64,000 bases of DNA from Azoarcus sp. Aa7 (GCF_014822185.1 NZ_QVLR01000107.1:124001-188000), one strand, 5' to 3'; shown: positions 40,161 to 49,375, counted from the first letter of the stretch. The notes: generated by a model not told the origin, from the letters alone. Program-made: numbers and translations.

Positions 40161-41204
40161 ATGAAGGGTTTTCGAATCGTTGCAGGGTTTGCCGCACTGG
40201 GGGTGGTTGCCGGACCGGCGTTCGCACAGTCGAACGTCACGATCTACGGTGCGATGGACATGTACGTCGGGCATGCGCGCGGCGAGCACAAGAGCCTTAC
40301 CGTGGTCGATAGCGGCGGCCTGGAGCCGAGCCGCATCGGCTTTCACGGCACCGAGGATCTGGGTAACGGCCTGAAGGCGCTGTTCCGGCTGGAAAGCGGC
40401 ATCGCCGCCGATACCGGTGGCACCGTGCCGCCGGGCGTGCTGTTCAGCCGGCAGTCCTTCGTCGGCCTGCAGGGCGGCTTCGGCACCGTCACGGCGGGGC
40501 GCCAGCACTCGCCCGGGTACTGGATGTCGCTGCTGCGCTACGACGCGCTGATGGGCGGACCGTTCTCGCCGGTCACCGCGCTCGCGGCGCAGGGGAGCAT
40601 GAGCGTCGTATCGACCGGCCCGGGGCGGGTGAACAACTCGATCAATTACAACTCGCCGAACTGGGGCGGGCTGACGGTCAGCGCGATGTACGGCGTGGGG
40701 CAGGAGAGCACCGTGAACCGCAACGCGGGCGAGTTCGCCGGCGCGAGCATCAACTATGCGAACGGCCCGCTGTCGGTCGGCTACGTATTCCATCGCCTCG
40801 ACACCAGCACCGTCGCTGCGCCCATCGTGGACCGGCGGCAGCGCGAGCACATGCTCGGCGCGTCCTACGACTTCAAGCTCGTGAAAGTGATCGGCAGCTA
40901 CCAGACGCTGGACGGCGACGTGGCGGCGGAGGCGCGGCTGTGGAATCTCGGCGCGCGCATTCCCGTGGGCGCGGCGGGCAACGTGCAGGTCGCCTACGCG
41001 GCCTACAGGTCGGATGCGAGCCAGTCGGATTCGCGTTCCTGGGCCCTCGGCTACAGCCATGACCTTTCCAAGCGCACCGCGCTGTACGGGCGGGTGATCC
41101 GCGCCGACAACGACGACGCGGTGGCGCGCAGCGTGTACAACGGCCTGGCCGAGCGTGGCGGTGCGACGAGGTTGATCGGCGTTGGCATGCGGCACAGTTT
41201 CTGA
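40161..41204 (+). CDS. Gram-negative general porin
   Basis: A 347-aa outer-membrane porin of the Neisseria/Burkholderia/Comamonas type. It has a 22-residue signal peptide (MKGFRIVAGFAALGVVAGPAFA) and starts the barrel with SNVTIYGAMDMYVG. Typical features follow: SRIGFHGTEDLGNGLKALFRLESG, LFSRQSFVGLQGGFGTVTAGRQHSP (loop 3 region), repeated aromatic-edged beta strands, and the C-terminal targeting phenylalanine (GVGMRHSF). A very strong AAGGAGGAGG ribosome site precedes the ATG. Placed between the transporter ATPase and the binding protein, it probably lets the same substrate across the outer membrane. Confidence 0.93.
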   Translation: MKGFRIVAGFAALGVVAGPAFAQSNVTIYGAMDMYVGHARGEHKSLTVVDSGGLEPSRIGFHGTEDLGNGLKALFRLESGIAADTGGTVPPGVLFSRQSFVGLQGGFGTVTAGRQHSPGYWMSLLRYDALMGGPFSPVTALAAQGSMSVVSTGPGRVNNSINYNSPNWGGLTVSAMYGVGQESTVNRNAGEFAGASINYANGPLSVGYVFHRLDTSTVAAPIVDRRQREHMLGASYDFKLVKVIGSYQTLDGDVAAEARLWNLGARIPVGAAGNVQVAYAAYRSDASQSDSRSWALGYSHDLSKRTALYGRVIRADNDDAVARSVYNGLAERGGATRLIGVGMRHSF

Positions 41205-41281
41205 GGATTGCGCGTTGTTCCGGCTGCGGATTTCCGGCTGCCGGAACAGCGCGCGCAGGGTGCGCAAAAAGAAGTTAACAA

Positions 41282-41307
41282 ACTAGTCGAACAAGTGTTT
41301 GACAAGT
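41282..41307. promoter_or_regulatory. Putative TetR operator, site 2 (upstream of livK-like gene)
   Basis: The core CAAGTGTTTGACAAGT (41292-41307) is identical to site 1 at 36063-36078. The surrounding 26 bp match site 1 with three mismatches. It lies 126 bp before the binding-protein ATG and 78 bp after the porin stop. This supports co-regulation of the two transcription units. Confidence 0.7.
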
Positions 41308-41433
41308 GACAATAGCGCTGCTAACTTTCACACCATGCCGGCTCGTTGCGAGCTCCGGCGACAGAGCGGCCAGAACCGCCACCCAATCGACCCGACACCG
41401 TCGGGCGCAAAGACACCAAAGGAGTGAGTGAAC

Positions 41434-42573
41434 ATGCAGGTCAAGAAACTCGCAGTGCTGTGCTCGCTGGCCGCCGCCTCGTACGTCTCGCCGGCGCTGG
41501 CCGACGTCACGATAGGCATCTCGCTGTCGGCGACCGGACCCGGCGCTTCGCTCGGGATTCCGGAAAAGAACGTGTTCGCGCTGCTGCCGACGCAGATCGG
41601 CGGCGAGAAGGTCAATTTCATCGTGCTCGACGATGCGACCGATCCCACGATGGCGACGAAGAATGCGCGCAAGCTGGTCAGCGAGGACAAGGTCGACGTG
41701 CTGGTCGGCTCCTCCACGACGCCGGCGACCGCCGCGATCGCCGAGGTGGCCAACGAGAGCGCCACGCCGCAGGTCACGATCAGCCCTGTTTCGCTGCCGG
41801 CCGAGCGCAACAAGTGGGTGTTCCGCACCCCGCAGCAAAACAGCGTGATGGCCGCTGCGCTCGTCGGGCACATGAAGCAGAACGGGGTGAAGACGCTCGG
41901 CTTCATCGGCTTCTCGGATGCGTATGGCGAGGACTGGCTGACTTCCGTGACCGCCAAGGCCGAAGCGGCCGGCATCAAGCTGGTCGCGACCGAGCGCTAT
42001 GCGCGTGCGGATACCTCGGTGAGCGGCCAGATCCTGAAGCTGGTGTCGGCGCGGCCGGACGCGATCCTCGTCGTCGGCTCCGGCAGCCCTGCCGCCCTGC
42101 CGCAGACCACGCTGGTCGAACGCGGCTACAAGGGGCAGGTCTACCAGACCCACGCGGTCGCGAACCAGGCCTTCCTCAAGGTCGCGGGCAAGGCGGCCGA
42201 CGGCGTGATCATCCCGGTCGGGCCGGTCGTGGTGGTGGACCAGATTGCCGATTCGCACCCGTCCAAGGCGATGGGCAAGAGCCTCGTGACGAAGTACGAG
42301 GAAAAGTACGGCGCCGGTTCGTTCTCGTCCTTCGCCGGCCATGCCTTCGACGCCTGGCGGTTGATCGAGCAGGCGGTGCCGGTCGCGCTGAAGAGCGCCA
42401 AGCCGGGCACCCCGGAATTCCGCGCGGCGCTGCGCGATGCGCTCGAGGGGAACAAGGAGGTCATCGCGAGCCACGGCGTCTACAACATGAACGCGAACGA
42501 CCACTTCGGCCTGGACGAGCGCTCGCACGTGCTGGTGAAGATCGACAGCGGCAACTACAAGCTGATCAAGTAA
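41434..42573 (+). CDS. Periplasmic ABC substrate-binding protein (LivK-like)
   Basis: The solute-binding partner of livHMGF, in the type I periplasmic-binding (Peripla_BP_6) family. The 379-aa precursor has a 23-residue signal peptide (MQVKKLAVLCSLAAASYVSPALA), then DVTIGISLSATGPGASLGIPEKN, the family pattern for the first strand and ligand loop. VLDDATDPTMATKNARKLVSEDKVDVLVGSSTTPATAA, a domain-crossing GFIGFSDAYGEDWL and FAGHAFDAWRLIEQA follow. I prefer the ATG at 41434, 9 bases after GGAG; a GTG at 41428 is possible. It opens the second transcription unit with the CoA ligase. The ligand is unknown; family members bind amino acids, amides and aromatic acids. Confidence 0.93.
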   Translation: MQVKKLAVLCSLAAASYVSPALADVTIGISLSATGPGASLGIPEKNVFALLPTQIGGEKVNFIVLDDATDPTMATKNARKLVSEDKVDVLVGSSTTPATAAIAEVANESATPQVTISPVSLPAERNKWVFRTPQQNSVMAAALVGHMKQNGVKTLGFIGFSDAYGEDWLTSVTAKAEAAGIKLVATERYARADTSVSGQILKLVSARPDAILVVGSGSPAALPQTTLVERGYKGQVYQTHAVANQAFLKVAGKAADGVIIPVGPVVVVDQIADSHPSKAMGKSLVTKYEEKYGAGSFSSFAGHAFDAWRLIEQAVPVALKSAKPGTPEFRAALRDALEGNKEVIASHGVYNMNANDHFGLDERSHVLVKIDSGNYKLIK

Positions 42574-42595
42574 GCAGCGCAGGCGGGGACGATTC

Positions 42596-44449
42596 ATGAG
42601 CACTGCGATCAACGAGACCGACGCGATGTTCGCGCGCCCGGTCGTCAATGTCGAAGAACGGCCCGACGGCAGCCGCATCCTGCGCTCGGGCATCCCGCTG
42701 CCGCAGACCTATGCGCGCTGCGTCGGCGAGTGGCTGGAGCACTGGGCGCGCGAGGCGCCGGAGCGCGTGTTTCTTGCCGAGCGCAATGCGGCGGGCGAGT
42801 GGGACAGGGTGAGCTATGGCGAGGCGCGCCGGCGCGTGGTCGCGATCGCGACCTGGCTGCTGGGGCAGAACCTGTCCGCGGAGCGGCCGGTCGTCATCCT
42901 CTCCGACAACTCCATCGAGCATGCGCTGCTGATGTACGCGGCAATGCATGTCGGCGTGCCCTCGTGCGCGATCTCGACCGGCAATTCGCTGATGTCGAAA
43001 GACTTCGCCAAGCTCAAGGGGAACATCGAGCTGATGCGGCCGGGCGTCGTGTATGCGGATGACGTGGCGCGATTCGCCGCGGCGATCGAGGCGATCCGGC
43101 CGCTGCACGACGGCGTCGTGGTGGCGGGCCGGCGCAGCGGGCAGGCGGCGGGTTGCATCGCGTTCGCAGACATCGAGACGACGAGCGACGAAGCTGCGGT
43201 GATGCGCGCCTTTGATCGCATCACGCCGGACACGACGGCCAAGTTCCTGTTCACGTCGGGTTCGGTCGGTACGCCCAAGGCCGTCATCAACACGCAGCGC
43301 ATGCTGTGCGCGAGCCAACTGGCGAAGGAGCTGGTGTGGCCCTTCCTCAAGGACGAGCCGCCGGTGCTGGTGGACTGGCTGCCGTGGAGCCACACCTTCG
43401 GCAGCAACCACAACCTGAACATGGTGCTGCGTTGCGGCGGCAGCCTCTACATCGACGACGGCAAGCCGGTGCCGGCGCTGCTGGGCAAGACGTTGCGCAA
43501 CCTCAAGGACGTGTCGCCGACGATCTACTTCAGCGTGCCGCGTGCCTACGACATGCTGGTGCCCGAACTGCGCCGCGACGCGCAACTGCGCGAGGCCTTC
43601 TTCGGGCGCCTGAAGCTGATCTTCTACGCCGGTGCGGCGCTGCCGCAGCACCTGTGGGCGGAGCTGGAGAACCTCTCGGAGGAATCCACCGGCCGCCGCG
43701 TCACGATGGTGTCGTCGTGGGGTTCGACCGAGACCGCGCCGCTCGCGACCGACTGCCACTTCCAGGCGGTGCGCTCGGGCGTGATCGGCGTGCCGGTGCC
43801 GGGCGTCGAACTGAAGCTGGTGCCGTCGGCGGACAAGCTGGAAGTGCGCGTGCGCGGACCGAACGTGTTCCCGGGGTACTGGAAGCAGCCCGAGCTCACC
43901 GCCAAGTCCTTCGACGAGGAAGGCTTCTACCTGATCGGTGACGCGGTCGAGTTCGTCGATCCGGCGCGACCCGAGCAGGGATTGCTGTTCGACGGCCGTG
44001 TCGGCGAGGACTTCAAGCTGCTGACCGGCACCTGGGTACATGTGGGGTCGCTGCGCGTGAAGGGCATCGATGCGCTCAAGCCGGTCGCCCAGGACATCGT
44101 CGTGACCGGTCACGACCGCGACGAGATCGGCTTCCTCGTCTTCCCTAACGTGTCCGAATGCCGCTCGCTGTGCCCCGGCCTGCCGGCCGATGCACCGGTC
44201 GAGCAGGTGCTGACGAATCCGGCGGTGCTGGCGCGGGTGCGTCTCGGGATGGCGGCGCTGGCGCAGGGCGGAGGCGGGTCCTCGACGGTGCCGACGCGCG
44301 CGCTGCTGATGGCGGAACCGCCGTCGGTGGAGGCGGGCGAGATCACCGACAAGGGCTACATCAACCAGCGTGCGGTGCTGACGCGGCGCAAGGATCTCGT
44401 CGCGGCCCTGTACGCGGAAATGCCGGACAAGACCGTCGTCACTGCATGA
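42596..44449 (+). CDS. Feruloyl-CoA-synthetase-like acid:CoA ligase
   Basis: An AMP-forming acyl-CoA synthetase of 617 aa that would activate the imported acid with ATP and CoA. It has the adenylation P-loop KFLFTSGSVGTPKAVINTQ (about residues 215-235), WLPWSHTFGSNHNLNMVL, VSSWGSTETAPLATD, the GDAVEFVDP hinge region, and a C-terminal segment GEITDKGYINQRAVLTRR. The TSGSVGTPK loop and the EITDKGYINQ tail are, as I recall them, features of feruloyl-CoA synthetases and their relatives rather than of fatty acyl-CoA synthetases. A hydroxycinnamate or other aryl/acyl carboxylate is therefore the best guess, not proven. It starts 22 bp after the binding-protein gene. Confidence 0.87.
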   Translation: MSTAINETDAMFARPVVNVEERPDGSRILRSGIPLPQTYARCVGEWLEHWAREAPERVFLAERNAAGEWDRVSYGEARRRVVAIATWLLGQNLSAERPVVILSDNSIEHALLMYAAMHVGVPSCAISTGNSLMSKDFAKLKGNIELMRPGVVYADDVARFAAAIEAIRPLHDGVVVAGRRSGQAAGCIAFADIETTSDEAAVMRAFDRITPDTTAKFLFTSGSVGTPKAVINTQRMLCASQLAKELVWPFLKDEPPVLVDWLPWSHTFGSNHNLNMVLRCGGSLYIDDGKPVPALLGKTLRNLKDVSPTIYFSVPRAYDMLVPELRRDAQLREAFFGRLKLIFYAGAALPQHLWAELENLSEESTGRRVTMVSSWGSTETAPLATDCHFQAVRSGVIGVPVPGVELKLVPSADKLEVRVRGPNVFPGYWKQPELTAKSFDEEGFYLIGDAVEFVDPARPEQGLLFDGRVGEDFKLLTGTWVHVGSLRVKGIDALKPVAQDIVVTGHDRDEIGFLVFPNVSECRSLCPGLPADAPVEQVLTNPAVLARVRLGMAALAQGGGGSSTVPTRALLMAEPPSVEAGEITDKGYINQRAVLTRRKDLVAALYAEMPDKTVVTA

Positions 44450-44499
44450 ACCGGAGCCGCCCGGTCAAAGGCGGCACGACAAGTGGAAAGGATCGCCCC

Positions 44500-45270
44500 A
44501 TGAGCGAAGAACTGGTTAAGACCTCATTCGAAAACAACATCTACACGGTGATGCTGGCGCGGCCTGCGAAGCGCAACGCGATCAGCGACCGTCTGCTCAA
44601 TGCGATCGATGCCGCTTTCGCGGCCGTACCCGAAGGGACGCGGGCCATCGTCCTCGGCGGCGAGGGCGAGCACTTCTGCGCGGGGCTGGATCTCACCGAG
44701 CACCAGCACCGCGACCCCTTCGGCGTGATGCAGCACTCGCGCAGCTGGCACCGCGTGTTCGACCGCATCCAGAACGGGGGCATCCCGGTGATCGCGGCGC
44801 TGCACGGTGCGGTGATCGGGGGCGGGCTGGAACTGGCGACGGCGACCCACGTGCGCGTCGCGGAGCCGAACACGATCTACCAGCTGCCGGAAGGGCGCCA
44901 CGGCATCTTCGTCGGCGGCGGCGCGTCGGTGCGCGTCGCCAAGATCATCGGCGCGGGGCGGATGTGCGAAATGATGCTCACCGGACGCATCATCGAATCC
45001 GACGAGGGGCAGCGCCTCGGCCTGTCGCACTACCTCGTCGGCCCCGGCGAGGCGCTGGCGAAGGCGCAGCAGCTCGCGCGCCGCGTCGCCGAGAATGCGC
45101 CGATGGCGAACTGGGCGATGGTCACGGCCGTCGCGCGCATCGACAACCTGGCGAGCGACGACGGCCTCTTCGTCGAATCGCTGACTGCCGCACTCACACA
45201 AACCAGCCCGGAAGTCGCCGAGCGTATCGGGCACTTCCTGCAACGCAAGGGACAGGGACCGCAGCGATGA
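44500..45270 (+). CDS. Enoyl-CoA hydratase/isomerase family protein
   Basis: A crotonase-fold protein of 256 aa, likely hydrating the enoyl-CoA made in beta-oxidation. It shows LARPAKRNAISDRLLNAI, the oxyanion segments LGGEGEHFCAGLDL and LHGAVIGGGLELATATHVRVAE, and YQLPEGRHGIFVGGGASVRV. The two Glu positions used by true hydratases are both present (GGGLELA and LPEG), which supports hydratase activity. I chose the ATG at 44500 with GGAAAGG upstream; an ATG at 44446 overlaps the ligase stop and would add 18 residues. It is coupled to the thiolase by ATGA. Confidence 0.88.
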   Translation: MSEELVKTSFENNIYTVMLARPAKRNAISDRLLNAIDAAFAAVPEGTRAIVLGGEGEHFCAGLDLTEHQHRDPFGVMQHSRSWHRVFDRIQNGGIPVIAALHGAVIGGGLELATATHVRVAEPNTIYQLPEGRHGIFVGGGASVRVAKIIGAGRMCEMMLTGRIIESDEGQRLGLSHYLVGPGEALAKAQQLARRVAENAPMANWAMVTAVARIDNLASDDGLFVESLTAALTQTSPEVAERIGHFLQRKGQGPQR

Positions 45271-46529
45271 CGAATCCTTACGCAGCATCCGAAGCCGCCG
45301 CGCAGGCGCGCGCCTACGACGACATCTGGCTGGTGGCGGGGCAGCGCACGCCCTTCGCCGACTACAACGGCCCGCTGCGCGACGTGTCGCCGACCGATCT
45401 GGGCATCTTCGCCGCGCGCGCGCTGTTCGAGCGCAGCGGCATCCCGGCCGGCGAGGTCGATGCGATCGTCGCCGGCAACATGGCGCAGGCGAGCTTCGAC
45501 GCCTACTTCCTGCCGCGCCACGTCGGCTTGTATGCGGGCGTGAATCCGGCGGTGCCGGCGCTGCTGGTGCAGCGCCTGTGCGGCACCGGCTTCGAGACCA
45601 TCCTCGCCGCAGCCGACCAGATCACGCTGGGCAAGGCGAAAGTCGCGCTGTGCGTGGGCACCGAGTCGATGTCGCGCAACCCGATCGCCGCCTACACGCA
45701 CCGTGCGGGCTTCCGCATGGGGCAGCTCGACTTCCGCGATTTCCTGTGGGAGGCGACCAAGGACACCGCACCGGGCGACAGCATGGGCGACACCGCCGAG
45801 AATCTCGCCAAGCGCTACGGCATCTCGCGCGAAGAGGTCGACCACTTTGCCGCGCAAAGCTTCGCGCGCGCCTGCGCGGCCTGGGATTCGGGGTATTTCG
45901 CCGACGAGGTCGCGTCCGTCGTCAATTCGAACTGGGTGCTCCCGGGTTACAACCCGCGCGCGCTGAAGCTCGCCGACCGTGTCGAGTGCGTGGATCGCGA
46001 CGGCCACGTGCGTCCGACCTCACTGGAAACGCTGCAGAAACTGAAGCCGGCATTCGGCGGCGTGCAGACCGGCGGCAACAGCTCGGCGATCGTCGACGGC
46101 GCGGCCGCGGTGATCGTCGCGCACGGCGACTGGGTGCGGGCACACGGCGTGAAGCCGCTCGCGCGCATCGTCGCCGGTGCGTCGGTGGCGGTGCCGCCGG
46201 AGATCATGGGCATCGGGCCGGCGCCGTCGATCCGCGTGGCCGCGGCGCGGGCGGGGCTGAAAGTGGGCGACCTGGGGCGCGTCGAGATCAACGAGGCCTT
46301 CGGCGCGCAGTACCTCGCGTGCGAGAAGGAACTCGGGCTCGACCGCGACAAGACCAACGTGCATGGCGGCGCGATCGCGATCGGGCATCCGCTCGGCGCG
46401 TCGGGCGTGCGCCTGACGACGACGGTCGCGCGCGAGCTGCGCGAGGCGGGGCTGCAGTTCGGTGTGTCGTCCGCCTGCTGCGGCGGCGGGCAGGGCGTGG
46501 CGATCGTCGTCGAGAACGGCAATCGGTAG
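45267..46529 (+). CDS. Thiolase (acyl-CoA acetyltransferase)
   Basis: A thiolase-family enzyme of 420 aa for the last step of beta-oxidation, cleaving 3-ketoacyl-CoA with CoA. Catalytic residues are Cys105 in LLVQRLCGTGFE, His in GGAIAIGHPLGASG, and a C-terminal Cys in SSACCGGGQGVAIV. NEAFGAQYLACEKELGLD is also conserved. The N-terminal 20 residues before WLVAGQRTPF are longer than usual. It overlaps the hydratase stop by ATGA. A perfect 31-bp inverted repeat follows before the next gene. Confidence 0.93.
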   Translation: MTNPYAASEAAAQARAYDDIWLVAGQRTPFADYNGPLRDVSPTDLGIFAARALFERSGIPAGEVDAIVAGNMAQASFDAYFLPRHVGLYAGVNPAVPALLVQRLCGTGFETILAAADQITLGKAKVALCVGTESMSRNPIAAYTHRAGFRMGQLDFRDFLWEATKDTAPGDSMGDTAENLAKRYGISREEVDHFAAQSFARACAAWDSGYFADEVASVVNSNWVLPGYNPRALKLADRVECVDRDGHVRPTSLETLQKLKPAFGGVQTGGNSSAIVDGAAAVIVAHGDWVRAHGVKPLARIVAGASVAVPPEIMGIGPAPSIRVAAARAGLKVGDLGRVEINEAFGAQYLACEKELGLDRDKTNVHGGAIAIGHPLGASGVRLTTTVARELREAGLQFGVSSACCGGGQGVAIVVENGNR

Positions 46530-46544
46530 CAGCAGGGTAGCAGG

Positions 46545-46632
46545 GTAGGTTGGGTTGAGCGCAGCGAAGCCCAACAACTGCGGTTGTGCGTGGCGCCGAA
46601 CGTTGGGCTTCGCTGCGCTCAACCCAACCTAC
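46545..46632. repeat. Perfect 31-bp inverted repeat, REP-like
   Basis: Two 31-bp arms (46545-46575 and 46602-46632) are exact reverse complements with a 26-bp spacer. Each arm is itself a small imperfect palindrome (GTTGGG ... CCCAAC). It lies between the thiolase and SDR genes and could fold the mRNA strongly. Confidence 0.9.
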
Positions 46633-46688
46633 GCCAGGCGGGAACGTTGGCAGTCCCGTCGGGCGGGCAACGAATCAAGGATCATCGC

Positions 46689-47456
46689 ATGCAACTCGAA
46701 AACAGCACCTTCATCGTCACCGGCGGCGCTTCCGGCCTCGGTGAAGCGACCGCGCGCGCCTTCCACGCCGCCGGCGCGAACGTCGTCATCGCTGACCTGA
46801 ACGCCGCGGCAGGCGAGAAGCTCGCCGACGAACTCGGTCCGCGGGCAGCCTTTCATCGCACCGACGTCTCCTCCGAGACCGACGCGCGTGGCTGCGTGGA
46901 ACTCGCCGTGTCGCGCTTCGGCGCGCTGCAGGGGCTCGTGAACTGCGCCGGCATCGGCACGGCCGCGAAGGTGCTCGGCAAGGATGGCCCGCATCCGCTC
47001 GACGTCTTTGGCCGCATCGTGAATATCAATCTCGTCGGCACCTTCAACATGATCCGCATCGCCTCCGACGCGATGTCGCACGGCGCGGCGAACGCCGGCG
47101 GCGAGCGCGGCGTGATCATCAATACCGCGTCGATCGCCGCCTACGACGGCCAGATCGGGCAGGCCGGCTACGCGGCGTCGAAGGGCGGCATCGTGTCGAT
47201 GACCCTGCCGATCGCGCGCGAACTGGCGCGCTTCGGCATCCGTGTCGTGACGATCGCGCCGGGCCTGTTCCTGACGCCGATGATGAAAGGTCTGCCCGAG
47301 GATGTGCAGAAGTCGCTCGGCGAGTCCGTGCCCTTCCCGCCGCGGCTGGGCGAGCCGGCGGAGTACGCGCAGCTCGCGCGCTCCATCGTCGAGAACGCGA
47401 TGCTCAACGGCGAGACGATCCGGCTGGATGGGGCGATCCGGCTCGCGCCGCGATGA
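46689..47456 (+). CDS. SDR 3-hydroxyacyl-CoA dehydrogenase (type II-like)
   Basis: A short-chain dehydrogenase of 255 aa most like the human HSD17B10/type II 3-hydroxyacyl-CoA dehydrogenase group, which oxidises 3-hydroxyacyl-CoA with NAD+. It has the cofactor glycine motif [14 protein letters not shown], Asp in VVIADLNAA favouring NAD(H), [39 protein letters not shown], catalytic Ser and Tyr-x3-Lys in [24 protein letters not shown], and [15 protein letters not shown]. The ATG at 46689 follows AAGGA. In the cluster it fills the dehydrogenase step between hydratase and thiolase. Confidence 0.92.
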   Translation: MQLENSTFIVTGGASGLGEATARAFHAAGANVVIADLNAAAGEKLADELGPRAAFHRTDVSSETDARGCVELAVSRFGALQGLVNCAGIGTAAKVLGKDGPHPLDVFGRIVNINLVGTFNMIRIASDAMSHGAANAGGERGVIINTASIAAYDGQIGQAGYAASKGGIVSMTLPIARELARFGIRVVTIAPGLFLTPMMKGLPEDVQKSLGESVPFPPRLGEPAEYAQLARSIVENAMLNGETIRLDGAIRLAPR

Positions 47457-47530
47457 AATCGCATGAACCATCGAGTCGCTGGCCGAGTGTTCCAACGAAG
47501 CCGGCGACTGGGGTTGCTGGACCGTTGTGT

Positions 47531-47561
47531 GGCGGGATGCGCTTCGCTCCTCCCGCCCTAC
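47531..47561. repeat. REP-like palindrome
   Basis: GGCGGGATGC...TCCCGCCCTAC is an imperfect palindrome in reverse orientation relative to the unit at 60955-60985. It lies between the SDR and acyl-CoA dehydrogenase genes, ending 23 bp before the latter's start. Confidence 0.8.
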
Positions 47562-47584
47562 GAGATGCATCCGGAGACTGAAGC

Positions 47585-49375
47585 ATGACCGACTACGCCG
47601 CGCCCCTGCGCGACATGCACTTCATCCTGCGCGAGCTCGCGGGGCTCGACGCCGTCGCAGCGCTGCCGGGCTGCGAGGAGGCGACGCCGGACGTCGTCGA
47701 GGCCATCCTCGACGAGGCCGGCAAGTTCGCCTCAGGCGTGCTCGCCCCGATCAGCCGTGCGGGCGACCTGCAGGGCTGCCGGCTGGGAGCGGACGGACGT
47801 GTCGCGAGCGCGGAGGGCTGGAAGGAGGCGTGGCAGCAGTTCGTGGCGGCCGGCTGGACCGGCTTGTCGCTGCCGGTCGAATACGGCGGGCAGGGTCTGC
47901 CCAAGCTGGTTTCAACGCCGGTCTGGGAGATGTGGTTCTCGACCAACATGGCCTTCGCGATGCTGCCGCAGCTCAACGTCGGGCAGGCGGAAGCCTTGCA
48001 GATCGCCGCGAGCGAGGAACTCAAGCGCACGTGGCTGCCCAAGGTCGTGAGCGGTGAGTGGGGCAGCACGATGAACCTCACCGAACCGCAGGCGGGCTCG
48101 GACCTCGCGGCGACGCGTGCCCGCGCCGAGACGGCGGCGGACGGCACTTACCGTGTCTTCGGCCAGAAGATCTTCATCTCCTGGGGCGAGCACGAGCTGA
48201 CGGAAAACATCGTCCACCTCGTGCTCGCCCGCCTGCCGGATGCGCCGGCGGGGGTGAAGGGGCTGTCGCTGTTCCTCGTGCCGAAATACCTGCTCGACGC
48301 CGACGGCCGGCCCGGCGCGAAGAACGACGTGCGCTGCATTTCGATCGAGCACAAGATGGGCATCCACGGCAGCCCGACCTGCACGATGAGCTACGGCGAT
48401 GCGGGTGGCGCAGTCGGCTGGCTGGTCGGCGAGCCGAATCGCGGGCTGGAGACGATGTTCATCATGATGAACGAGGCGCGCTTCGGCGTCGGCGTGCAGG
48501 GCGCGGGCCTCGGCGAACGCGCCTACCAGATGGCGCTCGCCTATGCGCGCGAACGCGTGCAGGGGCGCGACCCGATCACCGGCGAGGCCGGCAAGCCCAT
48601 CCTGTGCCACCCCGACGTCAAGCGCATGCTGCTGTCGCTGCGCGCGCGCGTGATGGCGATGCGGGCGCTGCTGTACACGGCGGCGGCGTGGTTCGACACC
48701 GCCCACCATCACCCGGACGCGGCGGTCGCGGGCAAGGCGCAGCGCTACGTCGACCTGCTGATGCCGGTCGCGAAGGGGTGGTGCACCGAGGTCGGCCAGC
48801 AGGCCTGCTGGGACGCGATCCAGGTGTTCGGCGGCATGGGCTTCGTCGAGGAGACCGGCATCGCGCAGTTCGCGCGCGATTCGCGCATCATCACGATCTA
48901 CGAAGGCACGACCGGCATCCAGGCAAACGACCTGGTCGGCCGCAAGATCCTGCGCGAAGGCGGCGAGACGCTGCGCGAGCTGATCGCCGAGTTGCGTACG
49001 ACGATTACGGCGCTGCGTGCCGAGCCCGGCTTCGGTCCCATGGTCGACGGGCTCGCCGAGAACGTCGGAGCGCTGAGCGAAGCGACGCACTGGCTGCTCG
49101 CGGCCGGCAAGGAGCGCCACGTCGAGGCGCTCGCGGCGGCCGTGCCTTTCCTGCATCTCCTCGGCACCGTCTGCGGCAGCTGGCAGATGGCGCGCCTCGC
49201 GCTTGCGGCGCGCCGGTGCCTGGCGGCGGGCGAGGGCGACGCCGCCTACCAAGCGAGCCTGGTCGAGCTGGCGTGTTTCTGGATGGCGACCTTCGCGCCC
49301 CAGGCCGCGGCGCACCTGCGCACGGTGCAGTCCGCCGGGGCGCCCCTTTCGGCTTTCGACGACACCGAGTTCTGA
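47585..49375 (+). CDS. Acyl-CoA dehydrogenase
   Basis: A flavoprotein of 596 aa that introduces the 2,3-double bond in acyl-CoA. It has the longer form with a C-terminal extension seen in the DmdC/AcdA-like group. Motifs are GWTGLSLPVEYGGQGLP, MNLTEPQAGSDLAATRARAE, the flavin/substrate region KIFISWGEHELTENIVHLVLARLPDAP, IEHKMGIHGSPTCTM, AIQVFGGMGFVEETGIAQFARDSRI, and the catalytic-base region TIYEGTTGIQANDLVGRKI. Physiological acceptor is usually ETF. It completes a ligase-dehydrogenase-hydratase-dehydrogenase-thiolase set. Substrate is uncertain; DmdC-type relatives include short thioether and aryl acids. Confidence 0.92.
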   Translation: MTDYAAPLRDMHFILRELAGLDAVAALPGCEEATPDVVEAILDEAGKFASGVLAPISRAGDLQGCRLGADGRVASAEGWKEAWQQFVAAGWTGLSLPVEYGGQGLPKLVSTPVWEMWFSTNMAFAMLPQLNVGQAEALQIAASEELKRTWLPKVVSGEWGSTMNLTEPQAGSDLAATRARAETAADGTYRVFGQKIFISWGEHELTENIVHLVLARLPDAPAGVKGLSLFLVPKYLLDADGRPGAKNDVRCISIEHKMGIHGSPTCTMSYGDAGGAVGWLVGEPNRGLETMFIMMNEARFGVGVQGAGLGERAYQMALAYARERVQGRDPITGEAGKPILCHPDVKRMLLSLRARVMAMRALLYTAAAWFDTAHHHPDAAVAGKAQRYVDLLMPVAKGWCTEVGQQACWDAIQVFGGMGFVEETGIAQFARDSRIITIYEGTTGIQANDLVGRKILREGGETLRELIAELRTTITALRAEPGFGPMVDGLAENVGALSEATHWLLAAGKERHVEALAAAVPFLHLLGTVCGSWQMARLALAARRCLAAGEGDAAYQASLVELACFWMATFAPQAAAHLRTVQSAGAPLSAFDDTEF

